Origin: an uncultured Veillonella sp.
Lineage (GTDB): Bacteria; Bacillota; Negativicutes; Veillonellales; Veillonellaceae
Direction of reading: 5' to 3'
Assembly: GCF_900545205.1 (NCBI RefSeq)
Contig: NZ_UQYC01000011.1
Coordinates: forward strand, 1 to 32,748
DNA length: 32,748 nucleotides
The stretch's first letter is position 1. The number at the start of each line of letters is the position of its first letter. Positions 16,745-25,549 of this stretch are shown one piece after another. Both the position numbers and the translations under genes were made by a program. Below the pieces are notes generated by a model. The model was not told the DNA's origin. It made no database searches and was given only the letters and a program-made list of their open reading frames with translations.

Positions 16745-17689
16745 ATGGGATATTTAGAAACACAATGGCAGCGAGGTCGTAAGATTTACGGCAAACGTAG
16801 TTGGAGGGAAACACGACGCACTTTCCTTCATACAATGCGCTCTATCCGCAATAAACGAGAAATAGAGGCACTAGAGAACTATTTTGCAAGCTATACGCCA
16901 GATCCAACATTGTTAGACCGTCAAGTTGGTCTATTTGAGTTAATGACGCGATATTTCTTGTTTAAAAGCTCAACACCACAGGAACGATTAGAGGCTATTG
17001 TTAATCATTTTGATTATTTAAAAGATGTGTTTACAGATGAAGCCATTCGCGAAATGTATTCTGTAGATCCAGATAATATTTATGACGATGTAAGTCGTAT
17101 GAATCGTGGCTTTATTGTATGGGAATCAGAAGATCTTGATATGGTGGCCCGTTTATATTATGGACCGGGTCAACGAAAAGAAGGTTTTTTAACCTTGTTA
17201 CTAACCTTGGGTAAACAAGGCGTATACCATGCTAATTTCCGCTTTGGTAAAGGTTTTAATGGAGAACCTGCTATGTGGATTGGCACGATTCAAGGATATA
17301 AAGATGGCCTTGATAATGCTAAAACAGTTACTAAAAAGATGTTTGGGTATCGACCAAAAAACTTCATTATGTTCCTATTACGCCATATTGCGGTCCTTTG
17401 TAAGGTCGAATCCATTTATGCCGTATCTGATGAAGGCTTTTATGCAAATACACACTTAGTTCGCGGTCATCGCGCTAAGGTAGCTGAGCTAGATCCATTG
17501 TGGGAGGAATCTGGTGGTGTTGTATGTAGTGATGACCGTTTCTTCAACATTCCATTAGAGGAATATCGTAAACCTATTGAAGAAATTAAATCACAAAAAC
17601 GTAGCCAATACAGAAAACGCTATGAATTACTCGATCAATATGAGCAAGAGATTCAAGAACATCTGAAACCATTGTTACGTGTAAAATAG
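16745..17689 (+). CDS. VirK/YbjX family protein (DUF535)
   Basis: This 314-aa protein has DUF535 hallmarks: GFLTLLLTLGKQGVYHANFRF, WIGTIQG, and a C-terminal block with FLLRHIAVLCKVESIYAVSD and GHRAKVAELDPLWEESGG. In enterobacteria VirK/YbjX are linked to resistance to antimicrobial peptides and envelope traits, without a known reaction. There is no signal peptide or membrane segment. AGGAG (16734-16738) is the ribosome site. It sits 39 nt after a glycosyltransferase and before the O-antigen ligase. That placement supports a role in LPS modification or transfer, which is inference from neighbours. Confidence 0.88.
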   Translation: MGYLETQWQRGRKIYGKRSWRETRRTFLHTMRSIRNKREIEALENYFASYTPDPTLLDRQVGLFELMTRYFLFKSSTPQERLEAIVNHFDYLKDVFTDEAIREMYSVDPDNIYDDVSRMNRGFIVWESEDLDMVARLYYGPGQRKEGFLTLLLTLGKQGVYHANFRFGKGFNGEPAMWIGTIQGYKDGLDNAKTVTKKMFGYRPKNFIMFLLRHIAVLCKVESIYAVSDEGFYANTHLVRGHRAKVAELDPLWEESGGVVCSDDRFFNIPLEEYRKPIEEIKSQKRSQYRKRYELLDQYEQEIQEHLKPLLRVK

Positions 17690-17757
17690 ATATCTATAAA
17701 ATAGATGTTAATATGATGAAAATTAGATTGTAGCTATGTAGGTGAAAAGGGGTTAGT

Positions 17758-18957
17758 ATGCAATCTTGGATAATTAAGAATTCTGAAATGGTGCTGACCG
17801 TACTCATTTCACTGATGATATGTACGACGCGGTCATCTATGGCATTAGGGAATTTAATATATAGCCTTATTATATTGATGACCTTAGTAACTTGTTGGTA
17901 TAGACGACATGAAATCTCTGTACCACAGTCCATACGCCAATATGGATGGGCCTATGTAGGCATGTTACTATGCGTATTGCCGTCCGCATTAATTAGTAAT
18001 GATATAGCGGTGACCACAAAATATTTCTTTAATATTTGGGTTTGGAAGGTATTAGTCATCGTCCCAATTCTGCTATGTATTAAGAGTTCTCGTAAATTAT
18101 ACGCCATATTATCAGTATTTTTTGTGTATATGGGCATCGATGCTATATCGGCCTTTGCACAATATGTACTGGGCTATAATTTAGGACCAGGAGGTCGTGC
18201 AGGTGGTGTTATACACGGCTCTATGATGGGACTTGCCATGTTGTTAACATTGGCTTTTCCATTAGCATTAATTGCTGCCTATGATAAGAGATTTCCATCG
18301 TATGTAAGAAAATCTGCTATATTTTCTTTGTTTGGCATGCTATTAGGCATGTGGGGGAACCAAAGTCGTGGTTCCTGGTTATTTAATGGCATTAATGGTG
18401 CGCTCATTACATTGCGTTATTGCTTTGTAAATATTCGCTATGTATTAGTACTACTTGTAGCTGTTGTAGGTATAGGATATGCATTTAGTAGCAATCAAGC
18501 CTATGTAGCTCGTTTTGAAAGTACTTTTAATATAAGCACAGATGGTTCAAATTTGGGCCGTATCTATGTATGGGAAGCAGATAAGCAAATGATTATGGAT
18601 CATCCTGTAACAGGTGTTGGTCCTGGATTATGGCAAAAAACATATCGAGAGCACTATAAATTAAAACAAGAAACTCAAGATTTAGGCCATTCTCATAATA
18701 ATTTATTGCAAATAGCCTCTGAATCTGGTCTATTAGGCCTCGTTGGTTTCTTAGGGTTCTCAATTTTTATGTTCTGTAAATCGTTGAAACACTATGTGAA
18801 GACAAGAAACCCTTATGATTTATCAATCCTTGTAGGTTTAATTAGTTACTTATTCCTATTTGGATCAGTTGATTATACGTGGGGAAATTCATCTGGTATT
18901 CGCATGTTTTGGATTGTTATGGGCATCATGATTCAATTGAAAGCAATTGAGAGTTAA
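17758..18957 (+). CDS. O-antigen ligase family protein (WaaL-like)
   Basis: This 399-aa polytopic inner-membrane protein has about ten to twelve hydrophobic segments. The Wzy_C-type region includes NQSRGSW, then a periplasmic loop with GRIYVWEADKQMI, HPVTGVGPGLW and the GHSHNNLLQIASESGLLGL block, which carries the conserved His of WaaL ligases. It would join undecaprenyl-linked glycans to lipid A core in the periplasm. It ends the core locus and directly precedes the polysaccharide operon, which supports ligase over polymerase; the operon has its own Wzy-like protein at 30112. An AAAGGGG ribosome site is present. The stop codon lies in an 11-bp tandem repeat. Confidence 0.85.
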   Translation: MQSWIIKNSEMVLTVLISLMICTTRSSMALGNLIYSLIILMTLVTCWYRRHEISVPQSIRQYGWAYVGMLLCVLPSALISNDIAVTTKYFFNIWVWKVLVIVPILLCIKSSRKLYAILSVFFVYMGIDAISAFAQYVLGYNLGPGGRAGGVIHGSMMGLAMLLTLAFPLALIAAYDKRFPSYVRKSAIFSLFGMLLGMWGNQSRGSWLFNGINGALITLRYCFVNIRYVLVLLVAVVGIGYAFSSNQAYVARFESTFNISTDGSNLGRIYVWEADKQMIMDHPVTGVGPGLWQKTYREHYKLKQETQDLGHSHNNLLQIASESGLLGLVGFLGFSIFMFCKSLKHYVKTRNPYDLSILVGLISYLFLFGSVDYTWGNSSGIRMFWIVMGIMIQLKAIES

Positions 18958-18973
18958 TTGAGAGTTAATTGAG
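18946..18973 (+). repeat. 11-bp tandem repeat over the ligase stop codon
   Basis: ATTGAGAGTTA occurs at 18946-18956 and 18957-18967 and continues for six more bases. The ligase stop (TAA, 18955-18957) spans the unit junction. Copy number changes would alter only the last residues. Confidence 0.7.
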
Positions 18974-19113
18974 AATCACAGGATTATTTAGGAAATATTT
19001 ACGCATTATTTAATTGATTTTTATGTCTAATTTAAATAGACCCAAAATCTCCAAAAAACTGCATAAAAGATAGCTAAAATCTATGTTTTTTCATAGTTTT
19101 AAACTTTTGAATA

Positions 19114-19122
19114 TGATACAAT
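19114..19122 (+). promoter_or_regulatory. Extended -10 promoter candidate for the polysaccharide operon
   Basis: TGA-TACAAT (19114-19122) is an extended -10 with a weak TAGTTT at the -35 position (19094-19099). Transcription would start near 19129, so the downstream terminator hairpin would fall in a 93-nt leader. The gap 18958-19221 otherwise holds only AT-rich sequence. Confidence 0.45.
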
Positions 19123-19160
19123 ATATGTAAATATTGGTACATTGTATTCGTATGGTTTAG

Positions 19161-19203
19161 AGGTTGTTTTCTTAAAAATTGTATTGAGAAAACAACCTTT
19201 TTT
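19161..19203 (+). terminator. Intrinsic terminator in the leader of the polysaccharide operon
   Basis: A 15-bp stem (19161-19175 with 19184-19198; 12 perfect pairs, one G-T, then two more) has an 8-nt loop and six T (19198-19203). It ends 18 nt before the ATG of the WbaP-like gene, which leaves no room for a promoter between them. Expression of the operon must therefore pass through this structure. Confidence 0.9.
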
Positions 19204-19221
19204 ATAGTTTGGGGTATTAGT

Positions 19222-20658
19222 ATGAATAGTTCTGGATATAATAATCACAACAAATTGCTTATTAGCAAAATCATAGTGCTTATAGCAGATTATATTTCTA
19301 TTGTGTTAGGCACATTAGCGGCCTATCATTTGCGTTTAAACTTGCCATTATTACAGGTAAGTTCAAATTTTAAGGTAGATGAGATCTATGTATACGGTGT
19401 TATACCTTTCGTATTTTTAGCCATATTATTGCTCAATAATGCCTATTCTGTAGTATCTCCTTATTGGGATACGATGAAGAACTTATTCCGTAGCATCACT
19501 ATTGGCGTCGTTGTATCCATTGTGCTCATGTACACAGGTCATGTAATCAACGATGTATCTCGACTCTTTGTTGTTTTTGCCTATCTATTTATGCTGCTCT
19601 TTATCTTTAGTAGTCGTTTTATTGTAGGTAAGATTCTTTCAAAGGCAGGATACTTAAATATACCAGTCCTTCTCGTTGGGGCAGGTAAAACAGCAGAGCT
19701 CGTAAAGAAATCTATAGATCGTATGCCAATTGCTACCTATAAGATTATTGGTTATGTAGATGATAATCCTAAATCCTCTACCATTGCTCAAGAATATCCA
19801 TGTCTTGGAGCTTTTTCTGATGTAGAAAGAGTTATTAAGGATACAGGTGTACAAACCGTCCTTATATGTGCACCAGGGTTAGAGCCTAAAAAGTTAGTAT
19901 CCTTGATCAATCACTTGCAACTATTAGTAAATCGCGTTGCCTTTGTACCTGAGTTGTTTGGTTTGCCTACAAGTAACATTACGGCGCGTGGCATGATGGA
20001 AGAGCAAGCCGTTGTATTGCGTGTACAAAATAACTTGGCTCGCAAGTCTAACCGTATTATGAAACGCATCTTTGATATTGTAGCTACTGTATGTGGTGGC
20101 ATCTTGATCTTGCCAATCCTCGCTATCGTAGCTGTATTGATTTATCTAGATTCTCCAGGTCCTATCGTATTTGGTCACAAGCGCGTTGGCCAAGGTGGTA
20201 AAGAGTTCCCATGCTATAAATTCCGCTCCATGGTGCCTAATGCGCAAGAGGCGTTGGAGGTATATTTGAAAGAAAATCCTGCAGCTCGTGAAGAATGGGA
20301 ACGAGATTTCAAATTAAAAGATGATCCTCGTGTTACAAGAATTGGTAAATTCCTACGTAAAACGAGTCTTGATGAATTGCCACAATTGTGGAATGTTCTC
20401 GTTGGGGATATGAGTCTTGTAGGTCCACGCCCTATCGTGCGCGATGAAATCGTAAAATACGGCGACTATATCAACGACTTTTACCTTGTACCACCAGGGA
20501 TTACCGGTGTATGGCAAGTGAGCGGTCGTAGCGATACTACCTATGAAGAACGGGTATTAATGGACTCTTGGTATGTTCATAACTGGTCTGTGTGGATCGA
20601 TATTGTATATTTATTGAAAACTGTGTTGGCTGTCGTTAAATCGAAAGGGGCTTATTAG
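19222..20658 (+). CDS. Undecaprenyl-phosphate sugar phosphotransferase (WbaP/WcaJ-like initiating transferase)
   Basis: This 478-aa membrane protein starts polysaccharide synthesis by moving a sugar-1-phosphate from a UDP-sugar to undecaprenyl phosphate. Four N-terminal membrane segments (about 13-130) are followed by a cytoplasmic Rossmann-like domain (about 140-250; VLLVGAGKTAELV). After a further hydrophobic segment comes the catalytic bacterial sugar transferase domain (about 283-478), with KRIFDIVATVCGG, YKFRSM, DELPQLWNVLVGDMSLVGPRP and GITGVWQVSGRS. Full length for the family. The donor could be galactose, glucose or GalNAc phosphate. First gene of the operon, directly after the leader terminator; GGGG near 19211 is the ribosome site. 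Confidence 0.92.
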   Translation: MNSSGYNNHNKLLISKIIVLIADYISIVLGTLAAYHLRLNLPLLQVSSNFKVDEIYVYGVIPFVFLAILLLNNAYSVVSPYWDTMKNLFRSITIGVVVSIVLMYTGHVINDVSRLFVVFAYLFMLLFIFSSRFIVGKILSKAGYLNIPVLLVGAGKTAELVKKSIDRMPIATYKIIGYVDDNPKSSTIAQEYPCLGAFSDVERVIKDTGVQTVLICAPGLEPKKLVSLINHLQLLVNRVAFVPELFGLPTSNITARGMMEEQAVVLRVQNNLARKSNRIMKRIFDIVATVCGGILILPILAIVAVLIYLDSPGPIVFGHKRVGQGGKEFPCYKFRSMVPNAQEALEVYLKENPAAREEWERDFKLKDDPRVTRIGKFLRKTSLDELPQLWNVLVGDMSLVGPRPIVRDEIVKYGDYINDFYLVPPGITGVWQVSGRSDTTYEERVLMDSWYVHNWSVWIDIVYLLKTVLAVVKSKGAY

Positions 20659-20668
20659 TCGGGGGATT

Positions 20669-21640
20669 ATGAGGGATAGTAGTTTTGATATTATGAAGGG
20701 GATTGCAATTTTGCTTGTTGTTTTGGGCCATTCTGTTCCAGACCAAGCAAGTGCTAGCGGTATTGCTAGTTATCCTTTATATTTGATGCGGACTATAATT
20801 TATAGCTTCCATATGCCTGTATTCTTCTTTGTAGCTGGCTATTTTATGCATATACCTTTGAAAGAGGGCTTCCAAAAATTCGTAAAAGATAAAAGTATAC
20901 GGTTAATGGTTCCTTATTTCACTATTGGTTTATTGTATTTTCCCTTCAAATTAGCTTTATCAAAATTTGCAAGTCAGCAGATATATCCGCAAGATATATG
21001 GAAAATATTTATAGGCATTAATCCGGATGGGGAACTATGGTTTTTATATTGCTTGTTCTTTATTTCAATCATTATTGCCTTATTGGTTAAACGTGTAAAT
21101 TTAGGTTTATTAATCTTATCTTTCATCATTGGCATGTTATCTGATGTATTAAATATCTTTTCTGTACCTATGGTATCAAAGATATTGTACTTCCAATTCT
21201 TCTATATCTTAGGCTTATATATAAAGAAATATATGCTATTAGATTATATGAAATCCGCAGGAGTAGCCCTTACATCTCTTGTGATTTTTAGTGTAGGTAA
21301 TTATGCATTACTACATGATATTAATGTGTTTAAAATACTTACTCTTATAACAGCAGTTTCGGGGATTACTATTACATACTATATAGCTAACCAAATCTCA
21401 TCTAGAATCGGATTATATAAAACACTTTTGATCTTTTTAGGTACTGTCTCCATGGATGTTTATATCTTTAGTGATATTGTTAAAATTCCATTCAGAATTG
21501 TACTTTGGTCTAAATTAGGATTGTACTATGAAGCTTTTATTGTGTGCTTCTTAGCATCTACAATTCTATCTATCTTGATAGGTTATATTTTAAGAAAAAA
21601 TCATTATTCACGATTGCTATGTCTTGGAATGAAAAAATAA
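20669..21640 (+). CDS. Membrane acyltransferase (acyltransferase 3 family)
   Basis: This 323-aa polytopic protein has about ten membrane segments. It starts with RDSSFDIMKGIAILLVVLGH, the family signature with the catalytic His near the end of the first membrane helix, followed by SFHMPVFFFVAGYF. Such enzymes add O-acetyl or similar acyl groups to surface glycans during export. It begins 10 nt after the initiating transferase and 10 nt before glf, so all are co-transcribed. It probably decorates the repeat unit; the acyl group and target hydroxyl are unknown. Confidence 0.88.
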   Translation: MRDSSFDIMKGIAILLVVLGHSVPDQASASGIASYPLYLMRTIIYSFHMPVFFFVAGYFMHIPLKEGFQKFVKDKSIRLMVPYFTIGLLYFPFKLALSKFASQQIYPQDIWKIFIGINPDGELWFLYCLFFISIIIALLVKRVNLGLLILSFIIGMLSDVLNIFSVPMVSKILYFQFFYILGLYIKKYMLLDYMKSAGVALTSLVIFSVGNYALLHDINVFKILTLITAVSGITITYYIANQISSRIGLYKTLLIFLGTVSMDVYIFSDIVKIPFRIVLWSKLGLYYEAFIVCFLASTILSILIGYILRKNHYSRLLCLGMKK

Positions 21641-21650
21641 GGATATACAT

Positions 21651-22754
21651 ATGAAAAAACAATTTGATTATTTAGTAGTTGGGGCGGGCCCATTTGGTGC
21701 TGTATTTGCCCATGAGGCGCATAAGCGTGGTAAATCTGTACTTGTTATCGATCGTCGCAGTCATATAGCAGGTAATCTATATTGTGAAAGCAAAGATGAT
21801 ATTAACATTCACGTGTATGGTGCCCATATTTTCCATACATCTTTGAAGCATGTGTGGGATTATGTTAATCAATTTGCTGAGTTCAATCACTATGTAAATA
21901 GCCCTGTAGCAAATTATAAAGGTGAAATGTACAATTTGCCGTTTAATATGAATACATTCTCTAAAATGTGGAATATTCGTACTCCAAAAGAGGCACAGGA
22001 TATCATTACAAAACAACGGGCTGCTATTACAAGTGAACCAAAGAACTTAGAAGAGCAAGCCATTAGTCTTGTAGGTACAGATATTTATGAAAAGCTCATC
22101 AAAGGATATACGGAAAAACAATGGGGCCGTAAATGTACAGAATTGCCAGCTTTCATTATTAAACGATTACCAGTTCGTTATACATATGATAATAACTACT
22201 TTAATGACCGTTTCCAAGGAATTCCTATGGGCGGTTATACGAAGATGATTGAACGCATGTTAGAGGGCATCGAAGTTCGTTTAGGCGTTGACTTCCTTAA
22301 ACATCGTGATGAATACGAAGCCTTGGCAGATACGATCATCTATACAGGTCCTATTGATGAATACTTTGGTTATTCTGAAGGTGTTTTAGAATATCGTGGT
22401 CTTCACTTTGAAACAGAACGTCTTGAAGAGGAAAATCATCAAGGCGTTGCCGTTGTGAACTATACAGAAGGCGATATTCCTTATACTCGTATCATCGAGC
22501 ATAAACACTTTGAATTTGGTACACAACCTGTTACATATGTAACTAAAGAATATCCAAAAGACTGGAAAATCGGCGAAGAAGCCTATTATCCAGTGAACGA
22601 TGTAAAGAATTTAGACCTTTACGCAAAATATGTTAAAAAGGCTGAAACGATTTCCAATGTTATCTTTGGTGGTCGTTTAGGGGAATATAAATATTACGAT
22701 ATGGATAAGGTGATTGCTAGTGCCTTGGCGTTAGTAGAAAAAGAGTTAGCCTAA
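21651..22754 (+). CDS. glf: UDP-galactopyranose mutase
   Basis: This 367-aa flavoenzyme interconverts UDP-galactopyranose and UDP-galactofuranose. The N-terminal FAD-binding fold reads YLVVGAGPFGAVFA, then VIDRRSHIAGNLY and YGAHIFHTS. Further conserved blocks are LIKGYTEKQWGRKCTELP, RYTYDNNYFNDRFQGIPMGGYT and the C-terminal FGGRLGEYKYYDMD with the FAD-contacting Arg. Full length for the family. Its presence predicts galactofuranose in the polysaccharide. It is translated from an AAGGAT site 10 nt after the acyltransferase. Confidence 0.97.
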   Translation: MKKQFDYLVVGAGPFGAVFAHEAHKRGKSVLVIDRRSHIAGNLYCESKDDINIHVYGAHIFHTSLKHVWDYVNQFAEFNHYVNSPVANYKGEMYNLPFNMNTFSKMWNIRTPKEAQDIITKQRAAITSEPKNLEEQAISLVGTDIYEKLIKGYTEKQWGRKCTELPAFIIKRLPVRYTYDNNYFNDRFQGIPMGGYTKMIERMLEGIEVRLGVDFLKHRDEYEALADTIIYTGPIDEYFGYSEGVLEYRGLHFETERLEEENHQGVAVVNYTEGDIPYTRIIEHKHFEFGTQPVTYVTKEYPKDWKIGEEAYYPVNDVKNLDLYAKYVKKAETISNVIFGGRLGEYKYYDMDKVIASALALVEKELA

Positions 22755-22811
22755 TTTTTCATATGGTAAGTAGATAGACTTGAGAGACAATACTCATGTA
22801 GGAGAGTACTA

Positions 22812-23570
22812 GTGAATATTAAGATTTTAGTAGCCACACATAAGCAATATTGGATGCCAGAGGACTCCGTATACATGCCAATCCATGTAGGTAGAGAGGG
22901 CAAGGATGATATTGGTTATACTGGCGATCATACAGGGGATAATATTTCCTCAAAAAATGCAAATTACTGCGAATTGACAGGCTTATATTGGGCTTGGAAA
23001 AACCTTGATGCGGACTATATTGGTCTCGTACATTATAGACGTTATTTTACGCGCAAAGAGGTGCGTTCCGTAGAGGATAAAAAGAACCAAATTCTTACAG
23101 GAGCGGAATGGGAGAAACTACTTTCAGAATATCCTGTAGTCGTAGCGGATAAGCGTAAATATTATATTGAATCTAACCGTTCTCACTATAATAATGCTCA
23201 CCATAGCGATGGCCTTGATGCGGCAGAGCAAATCATCGCTGAGAAATATCCTGAATATAGTGCTGCTTTCACAAAGGTTTGCAATCGCACCTGGGCGCAC
23301 ATGTTCAACATGTTTGTCATGCGTCGTGACCTATTTGATCAATACTGCGAGTGGATGTTCTCTATCTTGGAGGAAATCGAACATCGCGTCGATATTTCCA
23401 ATTACGATACATACGAAGCGCGTATTTATGGTTTTGTAAGCGAAATCTTGCTCGATGTATGGATTGAAGCTAATAACATCGACTATAAAGAACAAAATGT
23501 ATCCTTTATGGAGCCTCAAAATTGGTTGAAAAAGGGTGGCTTATTCTTAAAAAGAAAATTCTTTAAATAA
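22812..23570 (+). CDS. DUF4422 glycosyltransferase-like protein
   Basis: This 252-aa protein matches the DUF4422 family found in capsule and O-antigen loci, thought to act as glycosyltransferases. Family blocks include ILVATHKQYWMP at the start, YCELTGLYWAWKNLDADYIGLVHYRRYF (the characteristic Y.GL.HYRR motif) and MFVMRRDLFDQYCEWMFSIL. With galactofuranose supplied by the preceding gene, transfer of Galf is an attractive but unproven role. The start is GTG, with GGAGAG (22801-22806) five bases upstream. Confidence 0.85.
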   Translation: MNIKILVATHKQYWMPEDSVYMPIHVGREGKDDIGYTGDHTGDNISSKNANYCELTGLYWAWKNLDADYIGLVHYRRYFTRKEVRSVEDKKNQILTGAEWEKLLSEYPVVVADKRKYYIESNRSHYNNAHHSDGLDAAEQIIAEKYPEYSAAFTKVCNRTWAHMFNMFVMRRDLFDQYCEWMFSILEEIEHRVDISNYDTYEARIYGFVSEILLDVWIEANNIDYKEQNVSFMEPQNWLKKGGLFLKRKFFK

Positions 23571-23602
23571 TAGACCTATTTGTATTATGGAGAAATTTTT
23601 TG

Positions 23603-24457
23603 ATGCGAGAAATTAGTTTTTCGGAAATTAAGCGTGTCGCTTTAGATATTTTAAAAGATGTGGCACATTTTTGTGATACACATGATATTCGATATGTATT
23701 AGCCTATGGAACGATGTTGGGGGCTGTTAGACATAAAGGCTTTATTCCATGGGATGATGATATTGATATTATGATGCCACGGGATGATTATAATCGCTTT
23801 ATTAAGCTATATAATGACCATAATCCAAGATATCAAGTATATTCTATTGAAAACGATGATAGTTACACCTATACAATGGCAAAGGTATTCGATCAAGAAA
23901 CAGTTATGATTGATAATACATTATGGCGTAATTTTGATAAAGCAGGTGTATTTATAGATATTTTCCCTATGGATGGGTTACCAGATGATACACAGGCACA
24001 ACAAAAACTTTTTAGACACCAACAACTTTTAAATTTGTTGTTCCATGGGTCGTCTATGAAGTTTACATTTAGTAATCGCTACGTAGACTCTAAAGGTAGC
24101 TTTGCTAAGCTAAAAGGTTATATTCGTACATTCTTGAAATTTGGTGCCATTAGCTTAATGCATTTTTTACCAACTACAAGTTTAATTAAAAAGATTAACC
24201 AAGATGCACAACAGTATCCATTTTCAGATGCGAAATATATAAGTGTTCTCGTTGACTGTGCAAGTGGTAATAAACGAGAGGTCTATGAAAAGACCTTGTT
24301 TGATAATAGAAGTTTATATCCTTTTGAGGATACTGAGTTTTGGGGACTTACAGATAGCGATTTCTATTTAAGTCATTTGTACAATAATTATATGGAAGCA
24401 CCACCTGAAGATCGCCAGGTACCGCATCATAACTATAGAGTGTATTGGAAACAATAA
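23603..24457 (+). CDS. LicD family phosphotransferase (first copy)
   Basis: This 284-aa cytoplasmic protein carries the LicD core: YGTMLGAVRHKGFIPWDDD with the metal-binding D51-D53 and D55, followed by MMPRDDY. It ends with the usual Y.EAPPEDRQVPHH-type block. LicD proteins move a phospho-substituent, classically phosphocholine, from a CDP-activated donor to a sugar. The ATG at 23603 was chosen over TTG at 23600; GGAG is at 23589-23592. It leads a set of four genes, the others being an aminotransferase, a cytidylyltransferase fusion and a second LicD. That suggests a locally made CDP donor. No choline uptake or choline kinase genes are in the window. Confidence 0.92.
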   Translation: MREISFSEIKRVALDILKDVAHFCDTHDIRYVLAYGTMLGAVRHKGFIPWDDDIDIMMPRDDYNRFIKLYNDHNPRYQVYSIENDDSYTYTMAKVFDQETVMIDNTLWRNFDKAGVFIDIFPMDGLPDDTQAQQKLFRHQQLLNLLFHGSSMKFTFSNRYVDSKGSFAKLKGYIRTFLKFGAISLMHFLPTTSLIKKINQDAQQYPFSDAKYISVLVDCASGNKREVYEKTLFDNRSLYPFEDTEFWGLTDSDFYLSHLYNNYMEAPPEDRQVPHHNYRVYWKQ

Positions 24458-24471
24458 GAGGGGATTATATT

Positions 24472-25548
24472 ATGAAACTATTTACAGTAGGACCAACACA
24501 AATGAGAAAGGAAATTCTTGATGTAAGACATCAACAAGTTCCTTATTTTAGAACAACAGAATTTTCTGAAGTTATGTTAGACTCAGATAAACTGCTCAAA
24601 AAGTTTATGAATGCACTAGAAAGCTATAAATCCATCTACTTAACAGCTTCTGGTACAGGCGCATTAGAAGCTACTATTATGAATTGTATGAATGAAACTG
24701 ACCATGTACTAGTTATTAATGGTGGTACTTTTGGTCAACGTTTCGTTGATTTATGTGAACTCCATGAGATTCCTCATACAGTAATTAAATTAGAAGATGG
24801 CGAGGCGTTGACTGATAAACACTTTGCTGCAGTAGAAGAACAAGCATTCACATTTGTTATTGCTAATATCGATGAAACTTCTACAGCACAGCTATATGAT
24901 ATTAATTTATTAAGTAGCTTTGCTAAAAAGAAACAAGCGTACTTAGTGATTGATGCAATTAGTTCGTTCTTAATCGATCATTATGATATGGCTGGTAATA
25001 ATATTGATGTTACTATTTTGAGTTCCCAAAAAGGACTTTGTATTGCACCAGGTATATCTCCTATTGTAATTAGTGACAGATTATATGAGGAACGTGTAAA
25101 AAATAATCACATTAAGAATCTTTATTTTGATTTCAACCAATATATAAAGAACTTTACAAGAGGTCAAACACCATTCACACCCGCTGTTGGGGTATGCTTA
25201 GAAATGAATAAAGCATTACATTTAATTGAAGAAGAAGGTTTTGAAAACTATTTATCTCGTATTGATAGTGTGGCAAAAGATTTCAGAAATAGAATTAAAG
25301 AACTACCAGTATCTCTTCCTACTTTTACTATCAGTAATGCGGTTACACCTATTCGTTTTGAACAACCAATCGCTAAAGATGTATTTACAATTTTGAAGGA
25401 CAAATATGATATTTTTGTAAATCCTACGGGTGGGGTCAATGAAGACTTTGTACTACGCGTTGCTCATATTGGTGATACAACCATTGAGGATAATAAAATG
25501 CTCGTAGAAACAATGAAATCAGTCATTAAAGAGATTACAGGTAAATAA
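24472..25548 (+). CDS. Class V PLP-dependent aminotransferase
   Basis: This 358-aa fold type I aminotransferase is of the alanine-glyoxylate/2-aminoethylphosphonate-pyruvate branch. It opens with KLFTVGPTQM and has LTASGTGALEATIMN (PLP phosphate contact), VIDAISS with the PLP-ring Asp, and SSQKG with the likely Schiff-base lysine K187. The ATG at 24472 is preferred because AGGGG (24459-24463) lies 8 nt upstream; an upstream ATG inside licD has no such site. It is followed one base later by the cytidylyltransferase fusion, implying tight coupling. It probably places an amino group on a small aldehyde or ketone precursor; the substrate is unknown. No phosphonate mutase gene is nearby to support a phosphonate route. 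Confidence 0.88.
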   Translation: MKLFTVGPTQMRKEILDVRHQQVPYFRTTEFSEVMLDSDKLLKKFMNALESYKSIYLTASGTGALEATIMNCMNETDHVLVINGGTFGQRFVDLCELHEIPHTVIKLEDGEALTDKHFAAVEEQAFTFVIANIDETSTAQLYDINLLSSFAKKKQAYLVIDAISSFLIDHYDMAGNNIDVTILSSQKGLCIAPGISPIVISDRLYEERVKNNHIKNLYFDFNQYIKNFTRGQTPFTPAVGVCLEMNKALHLIEEEGFENYLSRIDSVAKDFRNRIKELPVSLPTFTISNAVTPIRFEQPIAKDVFTILKDKYDIFVNPTGGVNEDFVLRVAHIGDTTIEDNKMLVETMKSVIKEITGK

Positions 25549-25549
25549 T

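Noticed and set aside
18958..19221. JUMPstart/ops element for RfaH in front of the polysaccharide operon
   Set aside because: No GGCGGTAG-like sequence was found; any antiterminator must use another signal.
24445..24471. Upstream ATG for the aminotransferase, overlapping the first licD
   Set aside because: The ATG at 24472 has AGGGG 8 nt upstream and begins with the normal family N-terminus.
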